From an uncultured Prevotellaceae bacterium (GTDB lineage: Bacteria; Bacteroidota; Bacteroidia; Bacteroidales; Bacteroidaceae): a stretch of DNA of 59,941 nt. This document shows, in pieces, positions 1 through 7,189 of the stretch. Every line of letters begins with the position of its first letter. Position 1 is the stretch's first letter. Below the pieces are notes generated by a model that did not search any database, was not told where the DNA came from, and was given only the letters and a program-made list of their open reading frames with translations. Where the stretch lies: the NCBI GenBank assembly GCA_902800585.1, contig CADCEW010000002.1, positions 1 through 59,941 of the forward strand, written 5' to 3'. The position numbers were made by a program, and so were the translations under genes.

Positions 1-241
1 CTTCTCCAGCATCGGCACCGACAAGCCTGAGGACTGCGGAGCGCAGAACATCACCACGCGTCGCGTCCTGTTCTCGCCCGAGACCGTCCGTGTCGTGACA
101 GGTGTCAACCACCGAGCCGACGGCACTGTCGTCCAGAAGTTTGCCGTAGCAAAGAACCTCGTGAAGGACATCGTCTTCGAGGAGGCGAAGGAGTACGAAA
201 GTGAGACATCCTCCACCGGAGGGGGAGAGGGCAACGGTTAA
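1..241 (+). CDS. HU-like DNA-binding protein, C-terminal part (5' end outside window)
   Basis: The open frame runs from base 2 to a TAA at 239-241, giving about 79 residues with no start in the window. The piece KPEDCGAQNITTRRVLFSP, followed by a region ending KDIVFEEA, resembles the C-terminal half of the Bacteroidetes HU-like (HU-HIG) family, which binds DNA non-specifically. It ends in a Ser/Gly/Glu-rich tail typical of that group. In Bacteroidales such genes are commonly followed by a tiny smalltalk gene, which fits the next ORF. Family assignment is by pattern and is moderate because the N-terminal half is missing. Confidence 0.6.
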   Translation, partial: FSSIGTDKPEDCGAQNITTRRVLFSPETVRVVTGVNHRADGTVVQKFAVAKNLVKDIVFEEAKEYESETSSTGGGEGNG

Positions 242-301
242 AGGCCGCTAACCGCTAAACACTAAACGCTAACCAGTAAAGGTTATAGGTTATAGGTTAA
301 A

Positions 302-350
302 GAGTTTAAGGAGTTTAAGAGTTTAATAGTTTAAGAGTTTAAGAGTTTAA
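302..350. repeat. Tandem GAGTTTAA octamer repeat
   Basis: Five contiguous octamers fill 311-350 (GAGTTTAA, GAGTTTAA, TAGTTTAA, GAGTTTAA, GAGTTTAA) and a sixth sits at 302-309, one base out of register. A short GGTTATA repeat precedes it at 281-299. The array ends five bases before the ATG of the small ORF at 355, so unit gain or loss would change its leader. Confidence 0.85.
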
Positions 351-354
351 GGTT

Positions 355-519
355 ATGAAGAAGAATAGTTGGAAGATGGTGATTCAGTTGCTGATAAGCA
401 TTCTCACCGCATTAGCTACGACACTCGTAAAGAGGGAAGCCTGGGCGATTGCTCAGGCTTTTTTGTTGGTTATGCAGCCATTGGAAGGAAGGAGGCCGCC
501 TCCTCATGGAGGATGGTGA
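355..519 (+). CDS. Smalltalk-like small protein, C-terminus apparently altered
   Basis: The 54-codon frame begins MKKNSWKMVIQLLISILTAL, a short charged start followed by one hydrophobic segment. This is the hallmark of the Bacteroidetes smalltalk proteins found just downstream of HU-like genes. Members normally stop after about 30 residues, near a Gly-Val-Thr-Ser-Cys type end. Here the frame runs on through a transcription terminator (437-464) and into the 3' end of the opposite-strand sigma factor gene. In the +1 frame a TAA lies at 428-430, right where the family should end, so a small deletion may have removed the normal stop. The first 25 residues look genuine and the rest is doubtful. 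Confidence 0.5.
   Translation: MKKNSWKMVIQLLISILTALATTLVKREAWAIAQAFLLVMQPLEGRRPPPHGGW
437..464 (+). terminator. Rho-independent terminator (repeated family)
   Basis: The stem AAGCCTGGGC (437-446) pairs with GCTCAGGCTT (451-460) around a GATT loop and is followed by a T run. The same hairpin recurs at 34911-34934 and, inverted, at 59131-59160. Confidence 0.85.
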
Positions 520-1156
520 AGAGGCGGTTCATCTGTGATTCAGTGAGCTTGTGACGGCGGGCGAAGTCAGATGTGGTGTAGCCGTCGAGAAGCATCTGGT
601 GGAGTTCAGCGGTGAGACGACCGAGTCCGTACTGACGCTCTTCTGCACGTCGTTTGAGACTCTCAAGGGCATCGCGGTAACGAAGGTTCCAATCGGTCGA
701 CTGACAAGGACGTGCATAGAGGTAGTCCTTACGCGTGGGACTGTCATCCTCATCTGGGGAAAGGGGCTCGTCGAGAGAGACGCACTTGTTGCGGAGGTAG
801 TCATAGGCGGTCTTGCGCACTTCGTTCTCGATATACCATGTGGCGTAGGAGATGAGACGATAGCCGAGGGAGGCATCGAACTTGTCTACAGCACGGACGA
901 GTCCTTCATTACCCGACTGGATGAGGTCGTCGAGTGAGGCTTTCGAGCCGACGTACTTCTTGGCGATGGTGACGACGTAGCGAAGGTTGGCGACGATAAG
1001 CTGTTCACGTGCTGTCTTACTGCCGCAACGCATGCGCTGCCAAAGGTCATACTCTTGTTCAGTGGTGAGAGGCATAGAGGGACGGATACTGCTAAGGATG
1101 TAGTTCACGTTGTCGTTACTACGGTCGGTAAAAACAATTTGTTTCTGCATGCGCAA
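470..1156 (-). CDS. Sigma-70 family factor with atypical C-terminus
   Basis: This 228-residue protein has clear sigma region 1.2/2 sequence. Residues about 30-60 include EQEYDLWQRMR and the block ANLRYVVTIAKKYVG. Residues 75-115 carry DDLIQSGNEGLVRAVDKFD and SYATWYIENEVRKT, matching core-binding and -10-recognition segments. The usual region 3/4 is not recognisable. In its place is an acidic linker and a divergent helix-turn-helix (about 185-220, GYTTSDFARRHKLTESQMNR). It probably directs RNA polymerase to a limited promoter set, or is a phage-type or mobile-element relative. It lies 12 bp after the unknown gene starting at 1732 and is likely co-transcribed with it. Its 3' end overlaps the small ORF on the other strand. 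Confidence 0.75.
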   Translation of the reverse strand: MRMQKQIVFTDRSNDNVNYILSSIRPSMPLTTEQEYDLWQRMRCGSKTAREQLIVANLRYVVTIAKKYVGSKASLDDLIQSGNEGLVRAVDKFDASLGYRLISYATWYIENEVRKTAYDYLRNKCVSLDEPLSPDEDDSPTRKDYLYARPCQSTDWNLRYRDALESLKRRAEERQYGLGRLTAELHQMLLDGYTTSDFARRHKLTESQMNRLFTILHEEAASFLPMAA

Positions 1157-1168
1157 TACAATTTAGAA

Positions 1169-1732
1169 TTAGTCATTGTTGAAACGTAGCGAGGCATCGA
1201 GAATGACGGTGCCTCCGTGAGAGACAAAGGGTATAAGCAGCTTGCCATTATGTGACTGCGGACGGTCGATGGCGAAGCTTTCTGCAAGGGGTGAGGCCTG
1301 ACGGACGGCATTACGTGACTGCGCCACGTAGTGGTTGAAGAAGTGACCAGGTTTCTTCACGTCAGTGCTCTCGATGGTCTTGAGCAGCGCATCACTGTCG
1401 CGGAAGTAAAGGGTATTGTAAAGATGACAAAGATCGCGGTAGTTGTTGGCAGCGGCTTGGCGTCGTTGATAGCCCTGAGGGTGGAGGAGTGAGTAGATGT
1501 AGAGGAGTCGTGAGTAGCGGTCGTGGAACTGCACTGGGGTCTCTTCCCCCTCCTCGTCGATGAGTAGCACATCGTAGCGACATCTCGCATTGTCGTCGGC
1601 TCTCATCCTCACCTCCACTGCGATAAGAGGAGGTTTCAATTTGGGGTCGCGTTCCATGTAGTGAGCGAGATGGGCTTTGAGTTCTTCAATGGTCATCTGG
1701 TTAATCTGTTCTTGGATGTTGTTCTTGTTCAT
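1169..1732 (-). CDS. Hypothetical protein, first gene of sigma-factor operon
   Basis: I do not recognise this 187-residue protein. It has an N-terminal helical stretch (NIQEQINQMTIEELKAHL), a beta-rich middle (AVEVRMRADDNARCRYDVLL) and a C-terminus containing HGGTVILDASLRF. There is no signal peptide or membrane segment. It is followed 12 bp later by the atypical sigma factor, so the two are probably one transcript and may work together, for example as regulator and sigma factor. That link is inference from position only. Confidence 0.6.
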   Translation of the reverse strand: MNKNNIQEQINQMTIEELKAHLAHYMERDPKLKPPLIAVEVRMRADDNARCRYDVLLIDEEGEETPVQFHDRYSRLLYIYSLLHPQGYQRRQAAANNYRDLCHLYNTLYFRDSDALLKTIESTDVKKPGHFFNHYVAQSRNAVRQASPLAESFAIDRPQSHNGKLLIPFVSHGGTVILDASLRFNND

Positions 1733-1790
1733 TATGAAGGATTTTAAAGAGGTTAATACTGAGTCGTTCTATATACTTAGTACAGCAAAA

Positions 1791-1821
1791 CCCCGAAATC
1801 TAACAAAGATCTCGGGGAATT
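1791..1821 (-). terminator. Terminator after sigma/anti-sigma operon
   Basis: An inverted repeat of CCCCGA-ATCT (1791-1801) and AGAT-TCGGGG (1807-1817) has a five-base loop. Read leftward it ends in TTTT (1787-1790). It closes the operon whose last gene stops at 1849. Confidence 0.75.
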
Positions 1822-1848
1822 TCTCTCAAAAAAAGTTAACGAATCAGT

Positions 1849-2907
1849 TTATCCCTCTTTTTCTATCTTATAACCAAGTCGTTGAACTAGTTCAAGAATG
1901 CCTCGAGCAGCTTTACGATCATATTCTTTTTCTGATTCAGGAAGATCGCTATAGGGGACAAGATCTGGGTTTTCCTTCTTGTTATCATCGCGTTCTTTCC
2001 CATAAGTCCATCCTTCACCCATTCGCTGTTTTGCCCAGACATCGTGATTGTTTTCAGCAATGGCCTCTATCAATTCATCGAGATCGTCAGACAATTGGAA
2101 ATGGCTGGCATCGATGGGAGCTGGTTCGTATTTGCGAATACCACGCTTGGTAACAGACACTATATAATAATGTGAGTCTTTCCATGCATTAATGAACCTA
2201 ATGATTGGATAAGATGTTTCCTGAGCATTCTGGGGATCGAAGATTCGTACTTCTTGATTATTTATTGAGATTACAACAACTGCATGGTTGGGAATAGCAT
2301 GGTTAACATTGTCGCTATTAAGCTTTTCTGCATTGATTGCGACAATAATCTTGCAACCATCACTCAATTCATGATTGACAATATCTATATTGCAATCATA
2401 TCTTCGTACGACAGAGAGTTGATGCTCTGAGAGAAGACGACCGATATGATGAAGTGGTGTTCCACCCTCCTTTAACCATCTATTCTTTTTTGAAAGGTCT
2501 TTTAGATCTTCTATTGACTTCCTTATATTAAACTGCTGGAGTACATATTGTTCACATTGTACAACACAGTCGTTAGGAGCTTTCATGTCTTGACCATATG
2601 CCTTGCTCTGAGCAGCTAGTCGCCACATTGGCAAATATGTCATCTGCAACTGACTATCATAAAGTGGTTCTACTGCCATTAATAAAGTTTCTTCAATTGG
2701 AATTGATATTATTTTCGCAGATTTTACTTCTTCTCTGCTTACATCAACATCCATTAAGTCTTCTGGAAAAGAGTACATGAATTCTATCTCTTCCTTTAAT
2801 TTAGGATCTTTCTCAGCAGCATGAAGAATCATCATGGTCTCTTCTGCTGTGGCATTACCATCATAGAACTTTGCCATCAGTTCTGGAGGAAATATATATC
2901 TACTCAT
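1849..2907 (-). CDS. Predicted anti-sigma / C39-like peptidase / RyR fusion protein
   Basis: The protein has 352 residues in three parts. Residues 1-45 (PPELMAKFYDGNATAEETMM and following helix) look like the N-terminal segment of Bacteroidetes anti-sigma proteins. Residues about 100-250 resemble a C39-type papain-fold peptidase, with Cys114 in NDCVVQCEQYVLQQF, His208 in NHAVVVIS and Asp224 in RIFDPQN forming a plausible triad. Residues about 285-350 are a RyR domain (VWAKQRMGEGWTYG, RDD, LVPYSDLPESEKEYDR), a module thought to bind nucleotide-type ligands in conflict systems. The start overlaps the stop of the upstream sigma factor by 8 bp, so the two are translationally coupled. The inferred role is a ligand-sensing, possibly self-processing controller of that sigma factor. 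The domain calls are stronger than the mechanism. Confidence 0.7.
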   Translation of the reverse strand: MSRYIFPPELMAKFYDGNATAEETMMILHAAEKDPKLKEEIEFMYSFPEDLMDVDVSREEVKSAKIISIPIEETLLMAVEPLYDSQLQMTYLPMWRLAAQSKAYGQDMKAPNDCVVQCEQYVLQQFNIRKSIEDLKDLSKKNRWLKEGGTPLHHIGRLLSEHQLSVVRRYDCNIDIVNHELSDGCKIIVAINAEKLNSDNVNHAIPNHAVVVISINNQEVRIFDPQNAQETSYPIIRFINAWKDSHYYIVSVTKRGIRKYEPAPIDASHFQLSDDLDELIEAIAENNHDVWAKQRMGEGWTYGKERDDNKKENPDLVPYSDLPESEKEYDRKAARGILELVQRLGYKIEKEG

Positions 2908-3484
2908 TTTTTTCGTTTTTTAGTTCAAGATAATAAATAGTAAATTCTTCTTTTGCTCTACCTTTAAGAACATCAAAATGACTGCCTTTTACGTCCAGTT
3001 CTAACATGATTTCTCCCTTGGTAAAGTCCTCTACAAACATTTTTTGAAGAATGAAAGCATTTCTCTCGTCTTTCATTTTTGCGATTCCCCGTCTGACATT
3101 GCTCTTGATGTTTTTCCTTTCATCCTCGAGCATCCTTTCTAATTGCTCTTGCTCATAAAACTTTGTTTCAGCGATTTTCCTTTTTTCCTCTTTTTCTACC
3201 TGTCTTCCAAAATAGTTAAAAGCAACTTGTCGCAGATAAGTCTTAAGTTTGCTATCTCCTCTATATCCTTTCAGGGCGTTTGTATCTATGACATATAGGT
3301 AGAATTGATTTATCAGTTCCATTTTTTTCTCTTCCCAATTATTCTCCTCGGAATAAAAATGGCTGATAATAAAATAAAAGATGCCAGAACATTCTTCAAA
3401 GAAAAACTGTTCGGTAGTTTTGGAATCGCGCTCTAACAACTTTTGAGCAATTGCCAAATCTTCTGTATATTGTTCTGTTGCCAT
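2900..3484 (-). CDS. ECF-type RNA polymerase sigma factor
   Basis: The protein has 194 residues, the usual ECF sigma length. The region-2-like part is LKGYRGDSKLKTYLRQVAFN followed by basic residues (about 77-105). A region-4-like helix-turn-helix follows (about 145-185, KMKDERNAFILQKMF, then FTKGEIMLEL and a DNA-reading helix). It would recruit RNA polymerase to a small target set when released by its partner. The downstream fusion protein begins inside its last codons, the standard ECF sigma/anti-sigma gene order. A good -7 element lies 5 bp upstream of the ATG, so the leader is extremely short or absent. Confidence 0.75.
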   Translation of the reverse strand: MATEQYTEDLAIAQKLLERDSKTTEQFFFEECSGIFYFIISHFYSEENNWEEKKMELINQFYLYVIDTNALKGYRGDSKLKTYLRQVAFNYFGRQVEKEEKRKIAETKFYEQEQLERMLEDERKNIKSNVRRGIAKMKDERNAFILQKMFVEDFTKGEIMLELDVKGSHFDVLKGRAKEEFTIYYLELKNEKNE

Positions 3485-3488
3485 GCTG

Positions 3489-3518
3489 CAAATATACTAT
3501 AATTATTCAATATAGCAA
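3489..3518 (-). promoter_or_regulatory. Promoter of ECF sigma operon
   Basis: On the minus strand the -7 box is TATATTTG (3496-3489) and a TTG at 3518-3516 lies 19 bp upstream, matching the Bacteroidetes -33/-7 layout. Transcription would start almost at the ATG. Confidence 0.65.
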
Positions 3519-3689
3519 TGAAAAAACTAGAATAATTATGAAACGCTAACATAATCGGTGATTAAATGTACTTTTGTTTCTTGAATTTTGGTCATGTTCT
3601 TACTGTATTTAAGTTATACTTCTATATATATATAGTACATGAAAAGTGGAATTTCTAACAAGTGTTGAATTATTTTTTTTGTAATAGAC

Positions 3690-3719
3690 TTGAAAAATTG
3701 AAGAAAAGTTGTAAATTTG
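3690..3719 (+). promoter_or_regulatory. Promoter of TIR-LRR gene
   Basis: A TTG at 3690-3692 and a -7 box TAAATTTG at 3712-3719 are separated by 19 bp. The ATG at 3751 follows after a short leader. Confidence 0.65.
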
Positions 3720-3750
3720 CAATTAAATAATTACTGAATATCAAAGAAAG

Positions 3751-4890
3751 ATGAACCACGATATTTTTATAAGTTATTCTAGCAAGCAAGGTAATATAGC
3801 AAAACGAGTTTGTGATTATTTGGAAGGGAATGGTATCAAGTGTTGGATTGCTCCAAGAGATATTCCAGCAGGAAGTGAATATGGCGATGAAATAGGCAAT
3901 GCTATTCAGCAAGCAAAAGTGGTCGTTCTTGTATTTTCAGAATCTGCATCTCTATCTCTTTGGGTGAAAGGCGAAATCAATACTGCTTTTGACGAAAGGA
4001 AAACTATTATTCCTTTTAGAATAGATAATACCGAGCTAACTAAAGGATTGAAGGTAATGTTGAATCAGTTCCACTGGATTGATTCAACACAAGATATATC
4101 GTCAGCACTTGATGAATTATTGGAAACCATAGAATCGCTTATTGGAAAGAAGATTTGTAAAGGTCCATTAATAGAAGTAACAATTGAAGCTGGTCATCTA
4201 ATGGAAGAATGCCAAAGAATTTCTGAGGCAACGGATGAAGGTTTGGCTTTCTTTGCTGCAAGAAATTTCACGAACCTGAAGATTCATGGTGAAATGGATG
4301 CCCGAGATTTTTATTTTCTGAAGACATTCACTACGATGCTTGAGTTCCTTGATATTTCCGATGTAAAGATCAAAGAGTTTTATGGACCATACGGCACCAT
4401 GCATGATTTCCATAGTATGGCTCAATTAAACGACGTGCAATATGATGATGACGAGATTCCATCTGGTGCTTTCTTTTATTGGATTCCTAAAGATGAAGGG
4501 ATGCCTTCCTTACGTGAGATCACTTTGCCGGAAGGGATTGTGAGAATCCGCAGAAACGCATTTGCCAGAGCATACAATCTTACCAAGATTAATATTCCCA
4601 ACGGTGTAACAGGTCTTGACAGATGGTGTTTTTGTTGTTGCACTTCTTTGAAAGAGATTGAGATTCCGGAGTCTGTTGTAGAAATTGAAAGAGAAGCATT
4701 CACTGGTTCACCTCTACAGGTCGTACATTCACGAGCAAAGCAACCTCCCAAACTAAATTGTGAAGGTTTTGGAGTATTTGAATGTGCTGAAATAAAAGGA
4801 GCAAGGACTCTCTATGTGCCTAAAGGATCACAAAAGGCCTACGAAGAATCCGATTGGGCAACGTATTTTGATAATATAGTGGAAGAGTAG
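3751..4890 (+). CDS. TIR domain protein with BspA-like leucine-rich repeats
   Basis: The protein has 379 residues. Residues 1-135 form a TIR domain: HDIFISYSSKQ at the start, then IKCWIAPRDIPAGSEYGDEI, VVLVFSESASLS and a WVKGE motif (W71-E75) whose Glu75 is the expected NADase catalytic residue. Residues about 245-335 hold BspA-type (LRR_5) repeats such as LREITLPEGIVRIRRNAF and LKEIEIPESVVEIEREAF. The end (LYVPKGSQKAYEESDWATY) is the usual cap of such proteins. Bacterial TIR domains commonly hydrolyse NAD or make signalling nucleotides in phage defence, while LRRs bind protein partners. There is no signal peptide, so it is cytoplasmic. It sits between the two RyR-containing operons, convergent with the DUF4062-TPR gene. 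Confidence 0.85.
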   Translation: MNHDIFISYSSKQGNIAKRVCDYLEGNGIKCWIAPRDIPAGSEYGDEIGNAIQQAKVVVLVFSESASLSLWVKGEINTAFDERKTIIPFRIDNTELTKGLKVMLNQFHWIDSTQDISSALDELLETIESLIGKKICKGPLIEVTIEAGHLMEECQRISEATDEGLAFFAARNFTNLKIHGEMDARDFYFLKTFTTMLEFLDISDVKIKEFYGPYGTMHDFHSMAQLNDVQYDDDEIPSGAFFYWIPKDEGMPSLREITLPEGIVRIRRNAFARAYNLTKINIPNGVTGLDRWCFCCCTSLKEIEIPESVVEIEREAFTGSPLQVVHSRAKQPPKLNCEGFGVFECAEIKGARTLYVPKGSQKAYEESDWATYFDNIVEE

Positions 4891-4900
4891 AATATTAAGT

Positions 4901-4925
4901 GTAGCCACCCGAATAGAGTGGCTAC
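4901..4925. terminator. Bidirectional terminator between convergent genes
   Basis: GTAGCCAC (4901-4908) pairs with GTGGCTAC (4918-4925) across a nine-base loop, between the TIR-LRR stop and the DUF4062-TPR stop. Confidence 0.75.
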
Positions 4926-4934
4926 ATTCTTTAA

Positions 4935-7169
4935 TTAGTTGGACTTCATTTGTTCTTTCAATGCAGCAATCTTCTCTTCTGTCTCGTGGATGATCTCTTC
5001 ATCAATATTCAGTTCTTGCTTGAGTTTAAGACTGAGTTCAAATTGCTCCAATGCGCTCTTGTTGTCTTTAGCTTCTTCATAAACTTGGCCTAAATGTTGC
5101 ATCCATTCTGCCTTCCAATCATCATACCCATCGATATCCGAAAGTATATTGATCGAGTTGTTTAGCATTCTTTCTGCGTTTTTATAATCATTTAAAACAT
5201 AGTGAAGAGACCCTATTTCATGGCACAAGTCTGCAATCTCGAAAGCTGGCTCCTTTGAAATTTCAAGGTATATGCCAAATGCTTTATAGAGATATTGTAA
5301 AGCTAGTTTGTAGTCTCCATATTGGTCTAGTAAGTCTCCTGTTTTCCTATATGTTTCATATGTCAATGAATGTGTCTTACCATGAACTTTCTCTGATACT
5401 TCTACGGCCGCCATTTGGTTCTCTATTGCATTGTCCAAATCATCAATTTGTTCATATGCAACTGATATATTTCGATAAAAGACAAGAATGCCTTCTGAGT
5501 ATTTGCCTGTTGTCTCGACTTGGATTTCTAACGCTTTCTTTAAATGAGGTATGGCCTCTGGGTATTTATTGAGACACATAAATGCAGCAGCCAAATTGTT
5601 GTTACAACGCGCCATATCAGGATGTCTGTCTCCTACCAATTCGCGAGTAATCTCGTATGACCTATGAGTATATTCTAAATATTTGTCATATTGCTCTAAT
5701 GCTGCATATGCGCTCCCAACATTAGAATATGCATTTGCTGTCTCAAGATGATTCTCACCGAATGCTTTTCTTCTTAGCTCAAGCGATTTCAAATTGTAGC
5801 TAAGATAATTATCATTATCATTCAATTCACCAAAGGCGCAGCCAACGGTATTGTATGATTCTGCCAATAGAATATCATTAGCCCCATGCTTTTCTCTTAT
5901 TTCTAATCCTTTTTGAGCGAATTCCAGATATTTGTTGGAATCTCCAAGTTTGCCATAAGCTACTCCGGCATCATTATATGATTGGGCTGTGTCTAGATTA
6001 TCTTCGCCTAAGATTGACTTTCTAATGTTTAAGGCACGCATTGAATACTCCAACAGTTTTGAGTAGTTATCCAAAAGATAAAGTGGAAGAGCTGCATCTG
6101 TTAAAGCCTGAGCAACTTCAATGGAATCGTTCCCATAAGCAGCTTCACACAAATGGATGATGCGGTCGTATAGCTCACATTGCTTGAATAACCACCCCTC
6201 AAGCATTTCAGTTCCTAGGATGCTTACTTTAAGTTTGTATTCATCAATATTGATACTGATGCCTTTTCTGCCTTCTTCTCCTAATTTAATAAGGTTAAGG
6301 TTGTGCTGAACATCTTTTTCTATCTCATCTTCATTTAAGATTGCTTGAGCTCCTTTTGCATCTCCTGATGAAAATAAGTCCATTGCCCTTTGAAGACGTT
6401 CGCTGCATTTTGTTGTGCAGAGATGAGTTATCATCAAAGCAGTATCCCATAGTCCAGACTCCATCTTGGAGAGTTTCTCTTGTTGTTCAGCTAATTCGAA
6501 GGCATATTCTGAATAGTCGGGATCGTCAGGTTCTGTAATTGCAAGGAGTTTCTTATTCTTTTTGATGAGTTTCTGAAGATTGTTGTATTCTTCGTTGTTT
6601 CCAGCAAATGACACATTTCGTAATTCCACATACTCCTTGCCGTCTACAGTAACTTTACCATCTTTTACTTCTACTATGTTTTGTCCAAGTAAAGTCTTAC
6701 TCTGGTATTCCATAAACTGGAGAAGGAAATGGGCTTTCAGAGTGTCGAAGTTGGCAAAAGGGGTATAGAAGTGGCCATATTTCGTGGGAAAAGAATCGCG
6801 GAATTCCCTCAGTTCTTCTGATGGCTGTTTATCTGGATTATTTACCTCTTTGAAGTATACCCAAACCTTCTGGGGATTCTTCCCTGCAACTTTTTCATGA
6901 TAAGCCGTATCTAGCTCGGTCTTGGTGTACATACCAAACTTGGTCCAATACAGCACCATACACATGTCGCATTCACGAAGTTTCTCGTTATATTCTTCCT
7001 GTTTATGCGGCTCGCCCATAGATGCGTCCAGACTTTCCCACTCAACAGCAATTACCTGAATTCCCACTTTCTCAAGTCTGGTACTCAGTTCATTGGCTAA
7101 GGAAGCCATGAGCAATCTTTCTTTCTCTAGCTCGTTTGACGAGGCAATGAATATCTTGATAGTCTTCAT
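4935..7169 (-). CDS. DUF4062 domain protein with TPR array
   Basis: The protein has 744 residues. The N-terminal about 115 residues match DUF4062, an effector/sensor-associated module with a TIR-like start: IKIFIASSNELEKERLLM, then QVIAVEWESLDASMGEP and CDMCMVLYWTKFGMYT. A middle helical region is followed from about residue 330 to the end by a long tetratricopeptide array of the kinesin-light-chain type, with repeats such as AQSYNDAGVAYGKLGD, AESYNTVGCAFGELND and ANAYSNVGSAYAALEQ. The TPRs would hold partner proteins. It is the last gene of a four-gene operon, 20 bp after the active-looking proteasome-fold gene. I infer an effector or scaffold role. No signal peptide is seen. Confidence 0.8.
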   Translation of the reverse strand: MKTIKIFIASSNELEKERLLMASLANELSTRLEKVGIQVIAVEWESLDASMGEPHKQEEYNEKLRECDMCMVLYWTKFGMYTKTELDTAYHEKVAGKNPQKVWVYFKEVNNPDKQPSEELREFRDSFPTKYGHFYTPFANFDTLKAHFLLQFMEYQSKTLLGQNIVEVKDGKVTVDGKEYVELRNVSFAGNNEEYNNLQKLIKKNKKLLAITEPDDPDYSEYAFELAEQQEKLSKMESGLWDTALMITHLCTTKCSERLQRAMDLFSSGDAKGAQAILNEDEIEKDVQHNLNLIKLGEEGRKGISINIDEYKLKVSILGTEMLEGWLFKQCELYDRIIHLCEAAYGNDSIEVAQALTDAALPLYLLDNYSKLLEYSMRALNIRKSILGEDNLDTAQSYNDAGVAYGKLGDSNKYLEFAQKGLEIREKHGANDILLAESYNTVGCAFGELNDNDNYLSYNLKSLELRRKAFGENHLETANAYSNVGSAYAALEQYDKYLEYTHRSYEITRELVGDRHPDMARCNNNLAAAFMCLNKYPEAIPHLKKALEIQVETTGKYSEGILVFYRNISVAYEQIDDLDNAIENQMAAVEVSEKVHGKTHSLTYETYRKTGDLLDQYGDYKLALQYLYKAFGIYLEISKEPAFEIADLCHEIGSLHYVLNDYKNAERMLNNSINILSDIDGYDDWKAEWMQHLGQVYEEAKDNKSALEQFELSLKLKQELNIDEEIIHETEEKIAALKEQMKSN

Positions 7170-7189
7170 AAATGCTGTTTTTATGCATT

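Noticed and set aside
3621-3634. TATATATATATA tract as another regulon operator
   Set aside because: It lacks the central CG and is about 80 bp from the TIR gene -7 box, not 29-30; that gene has a normal -33 element.
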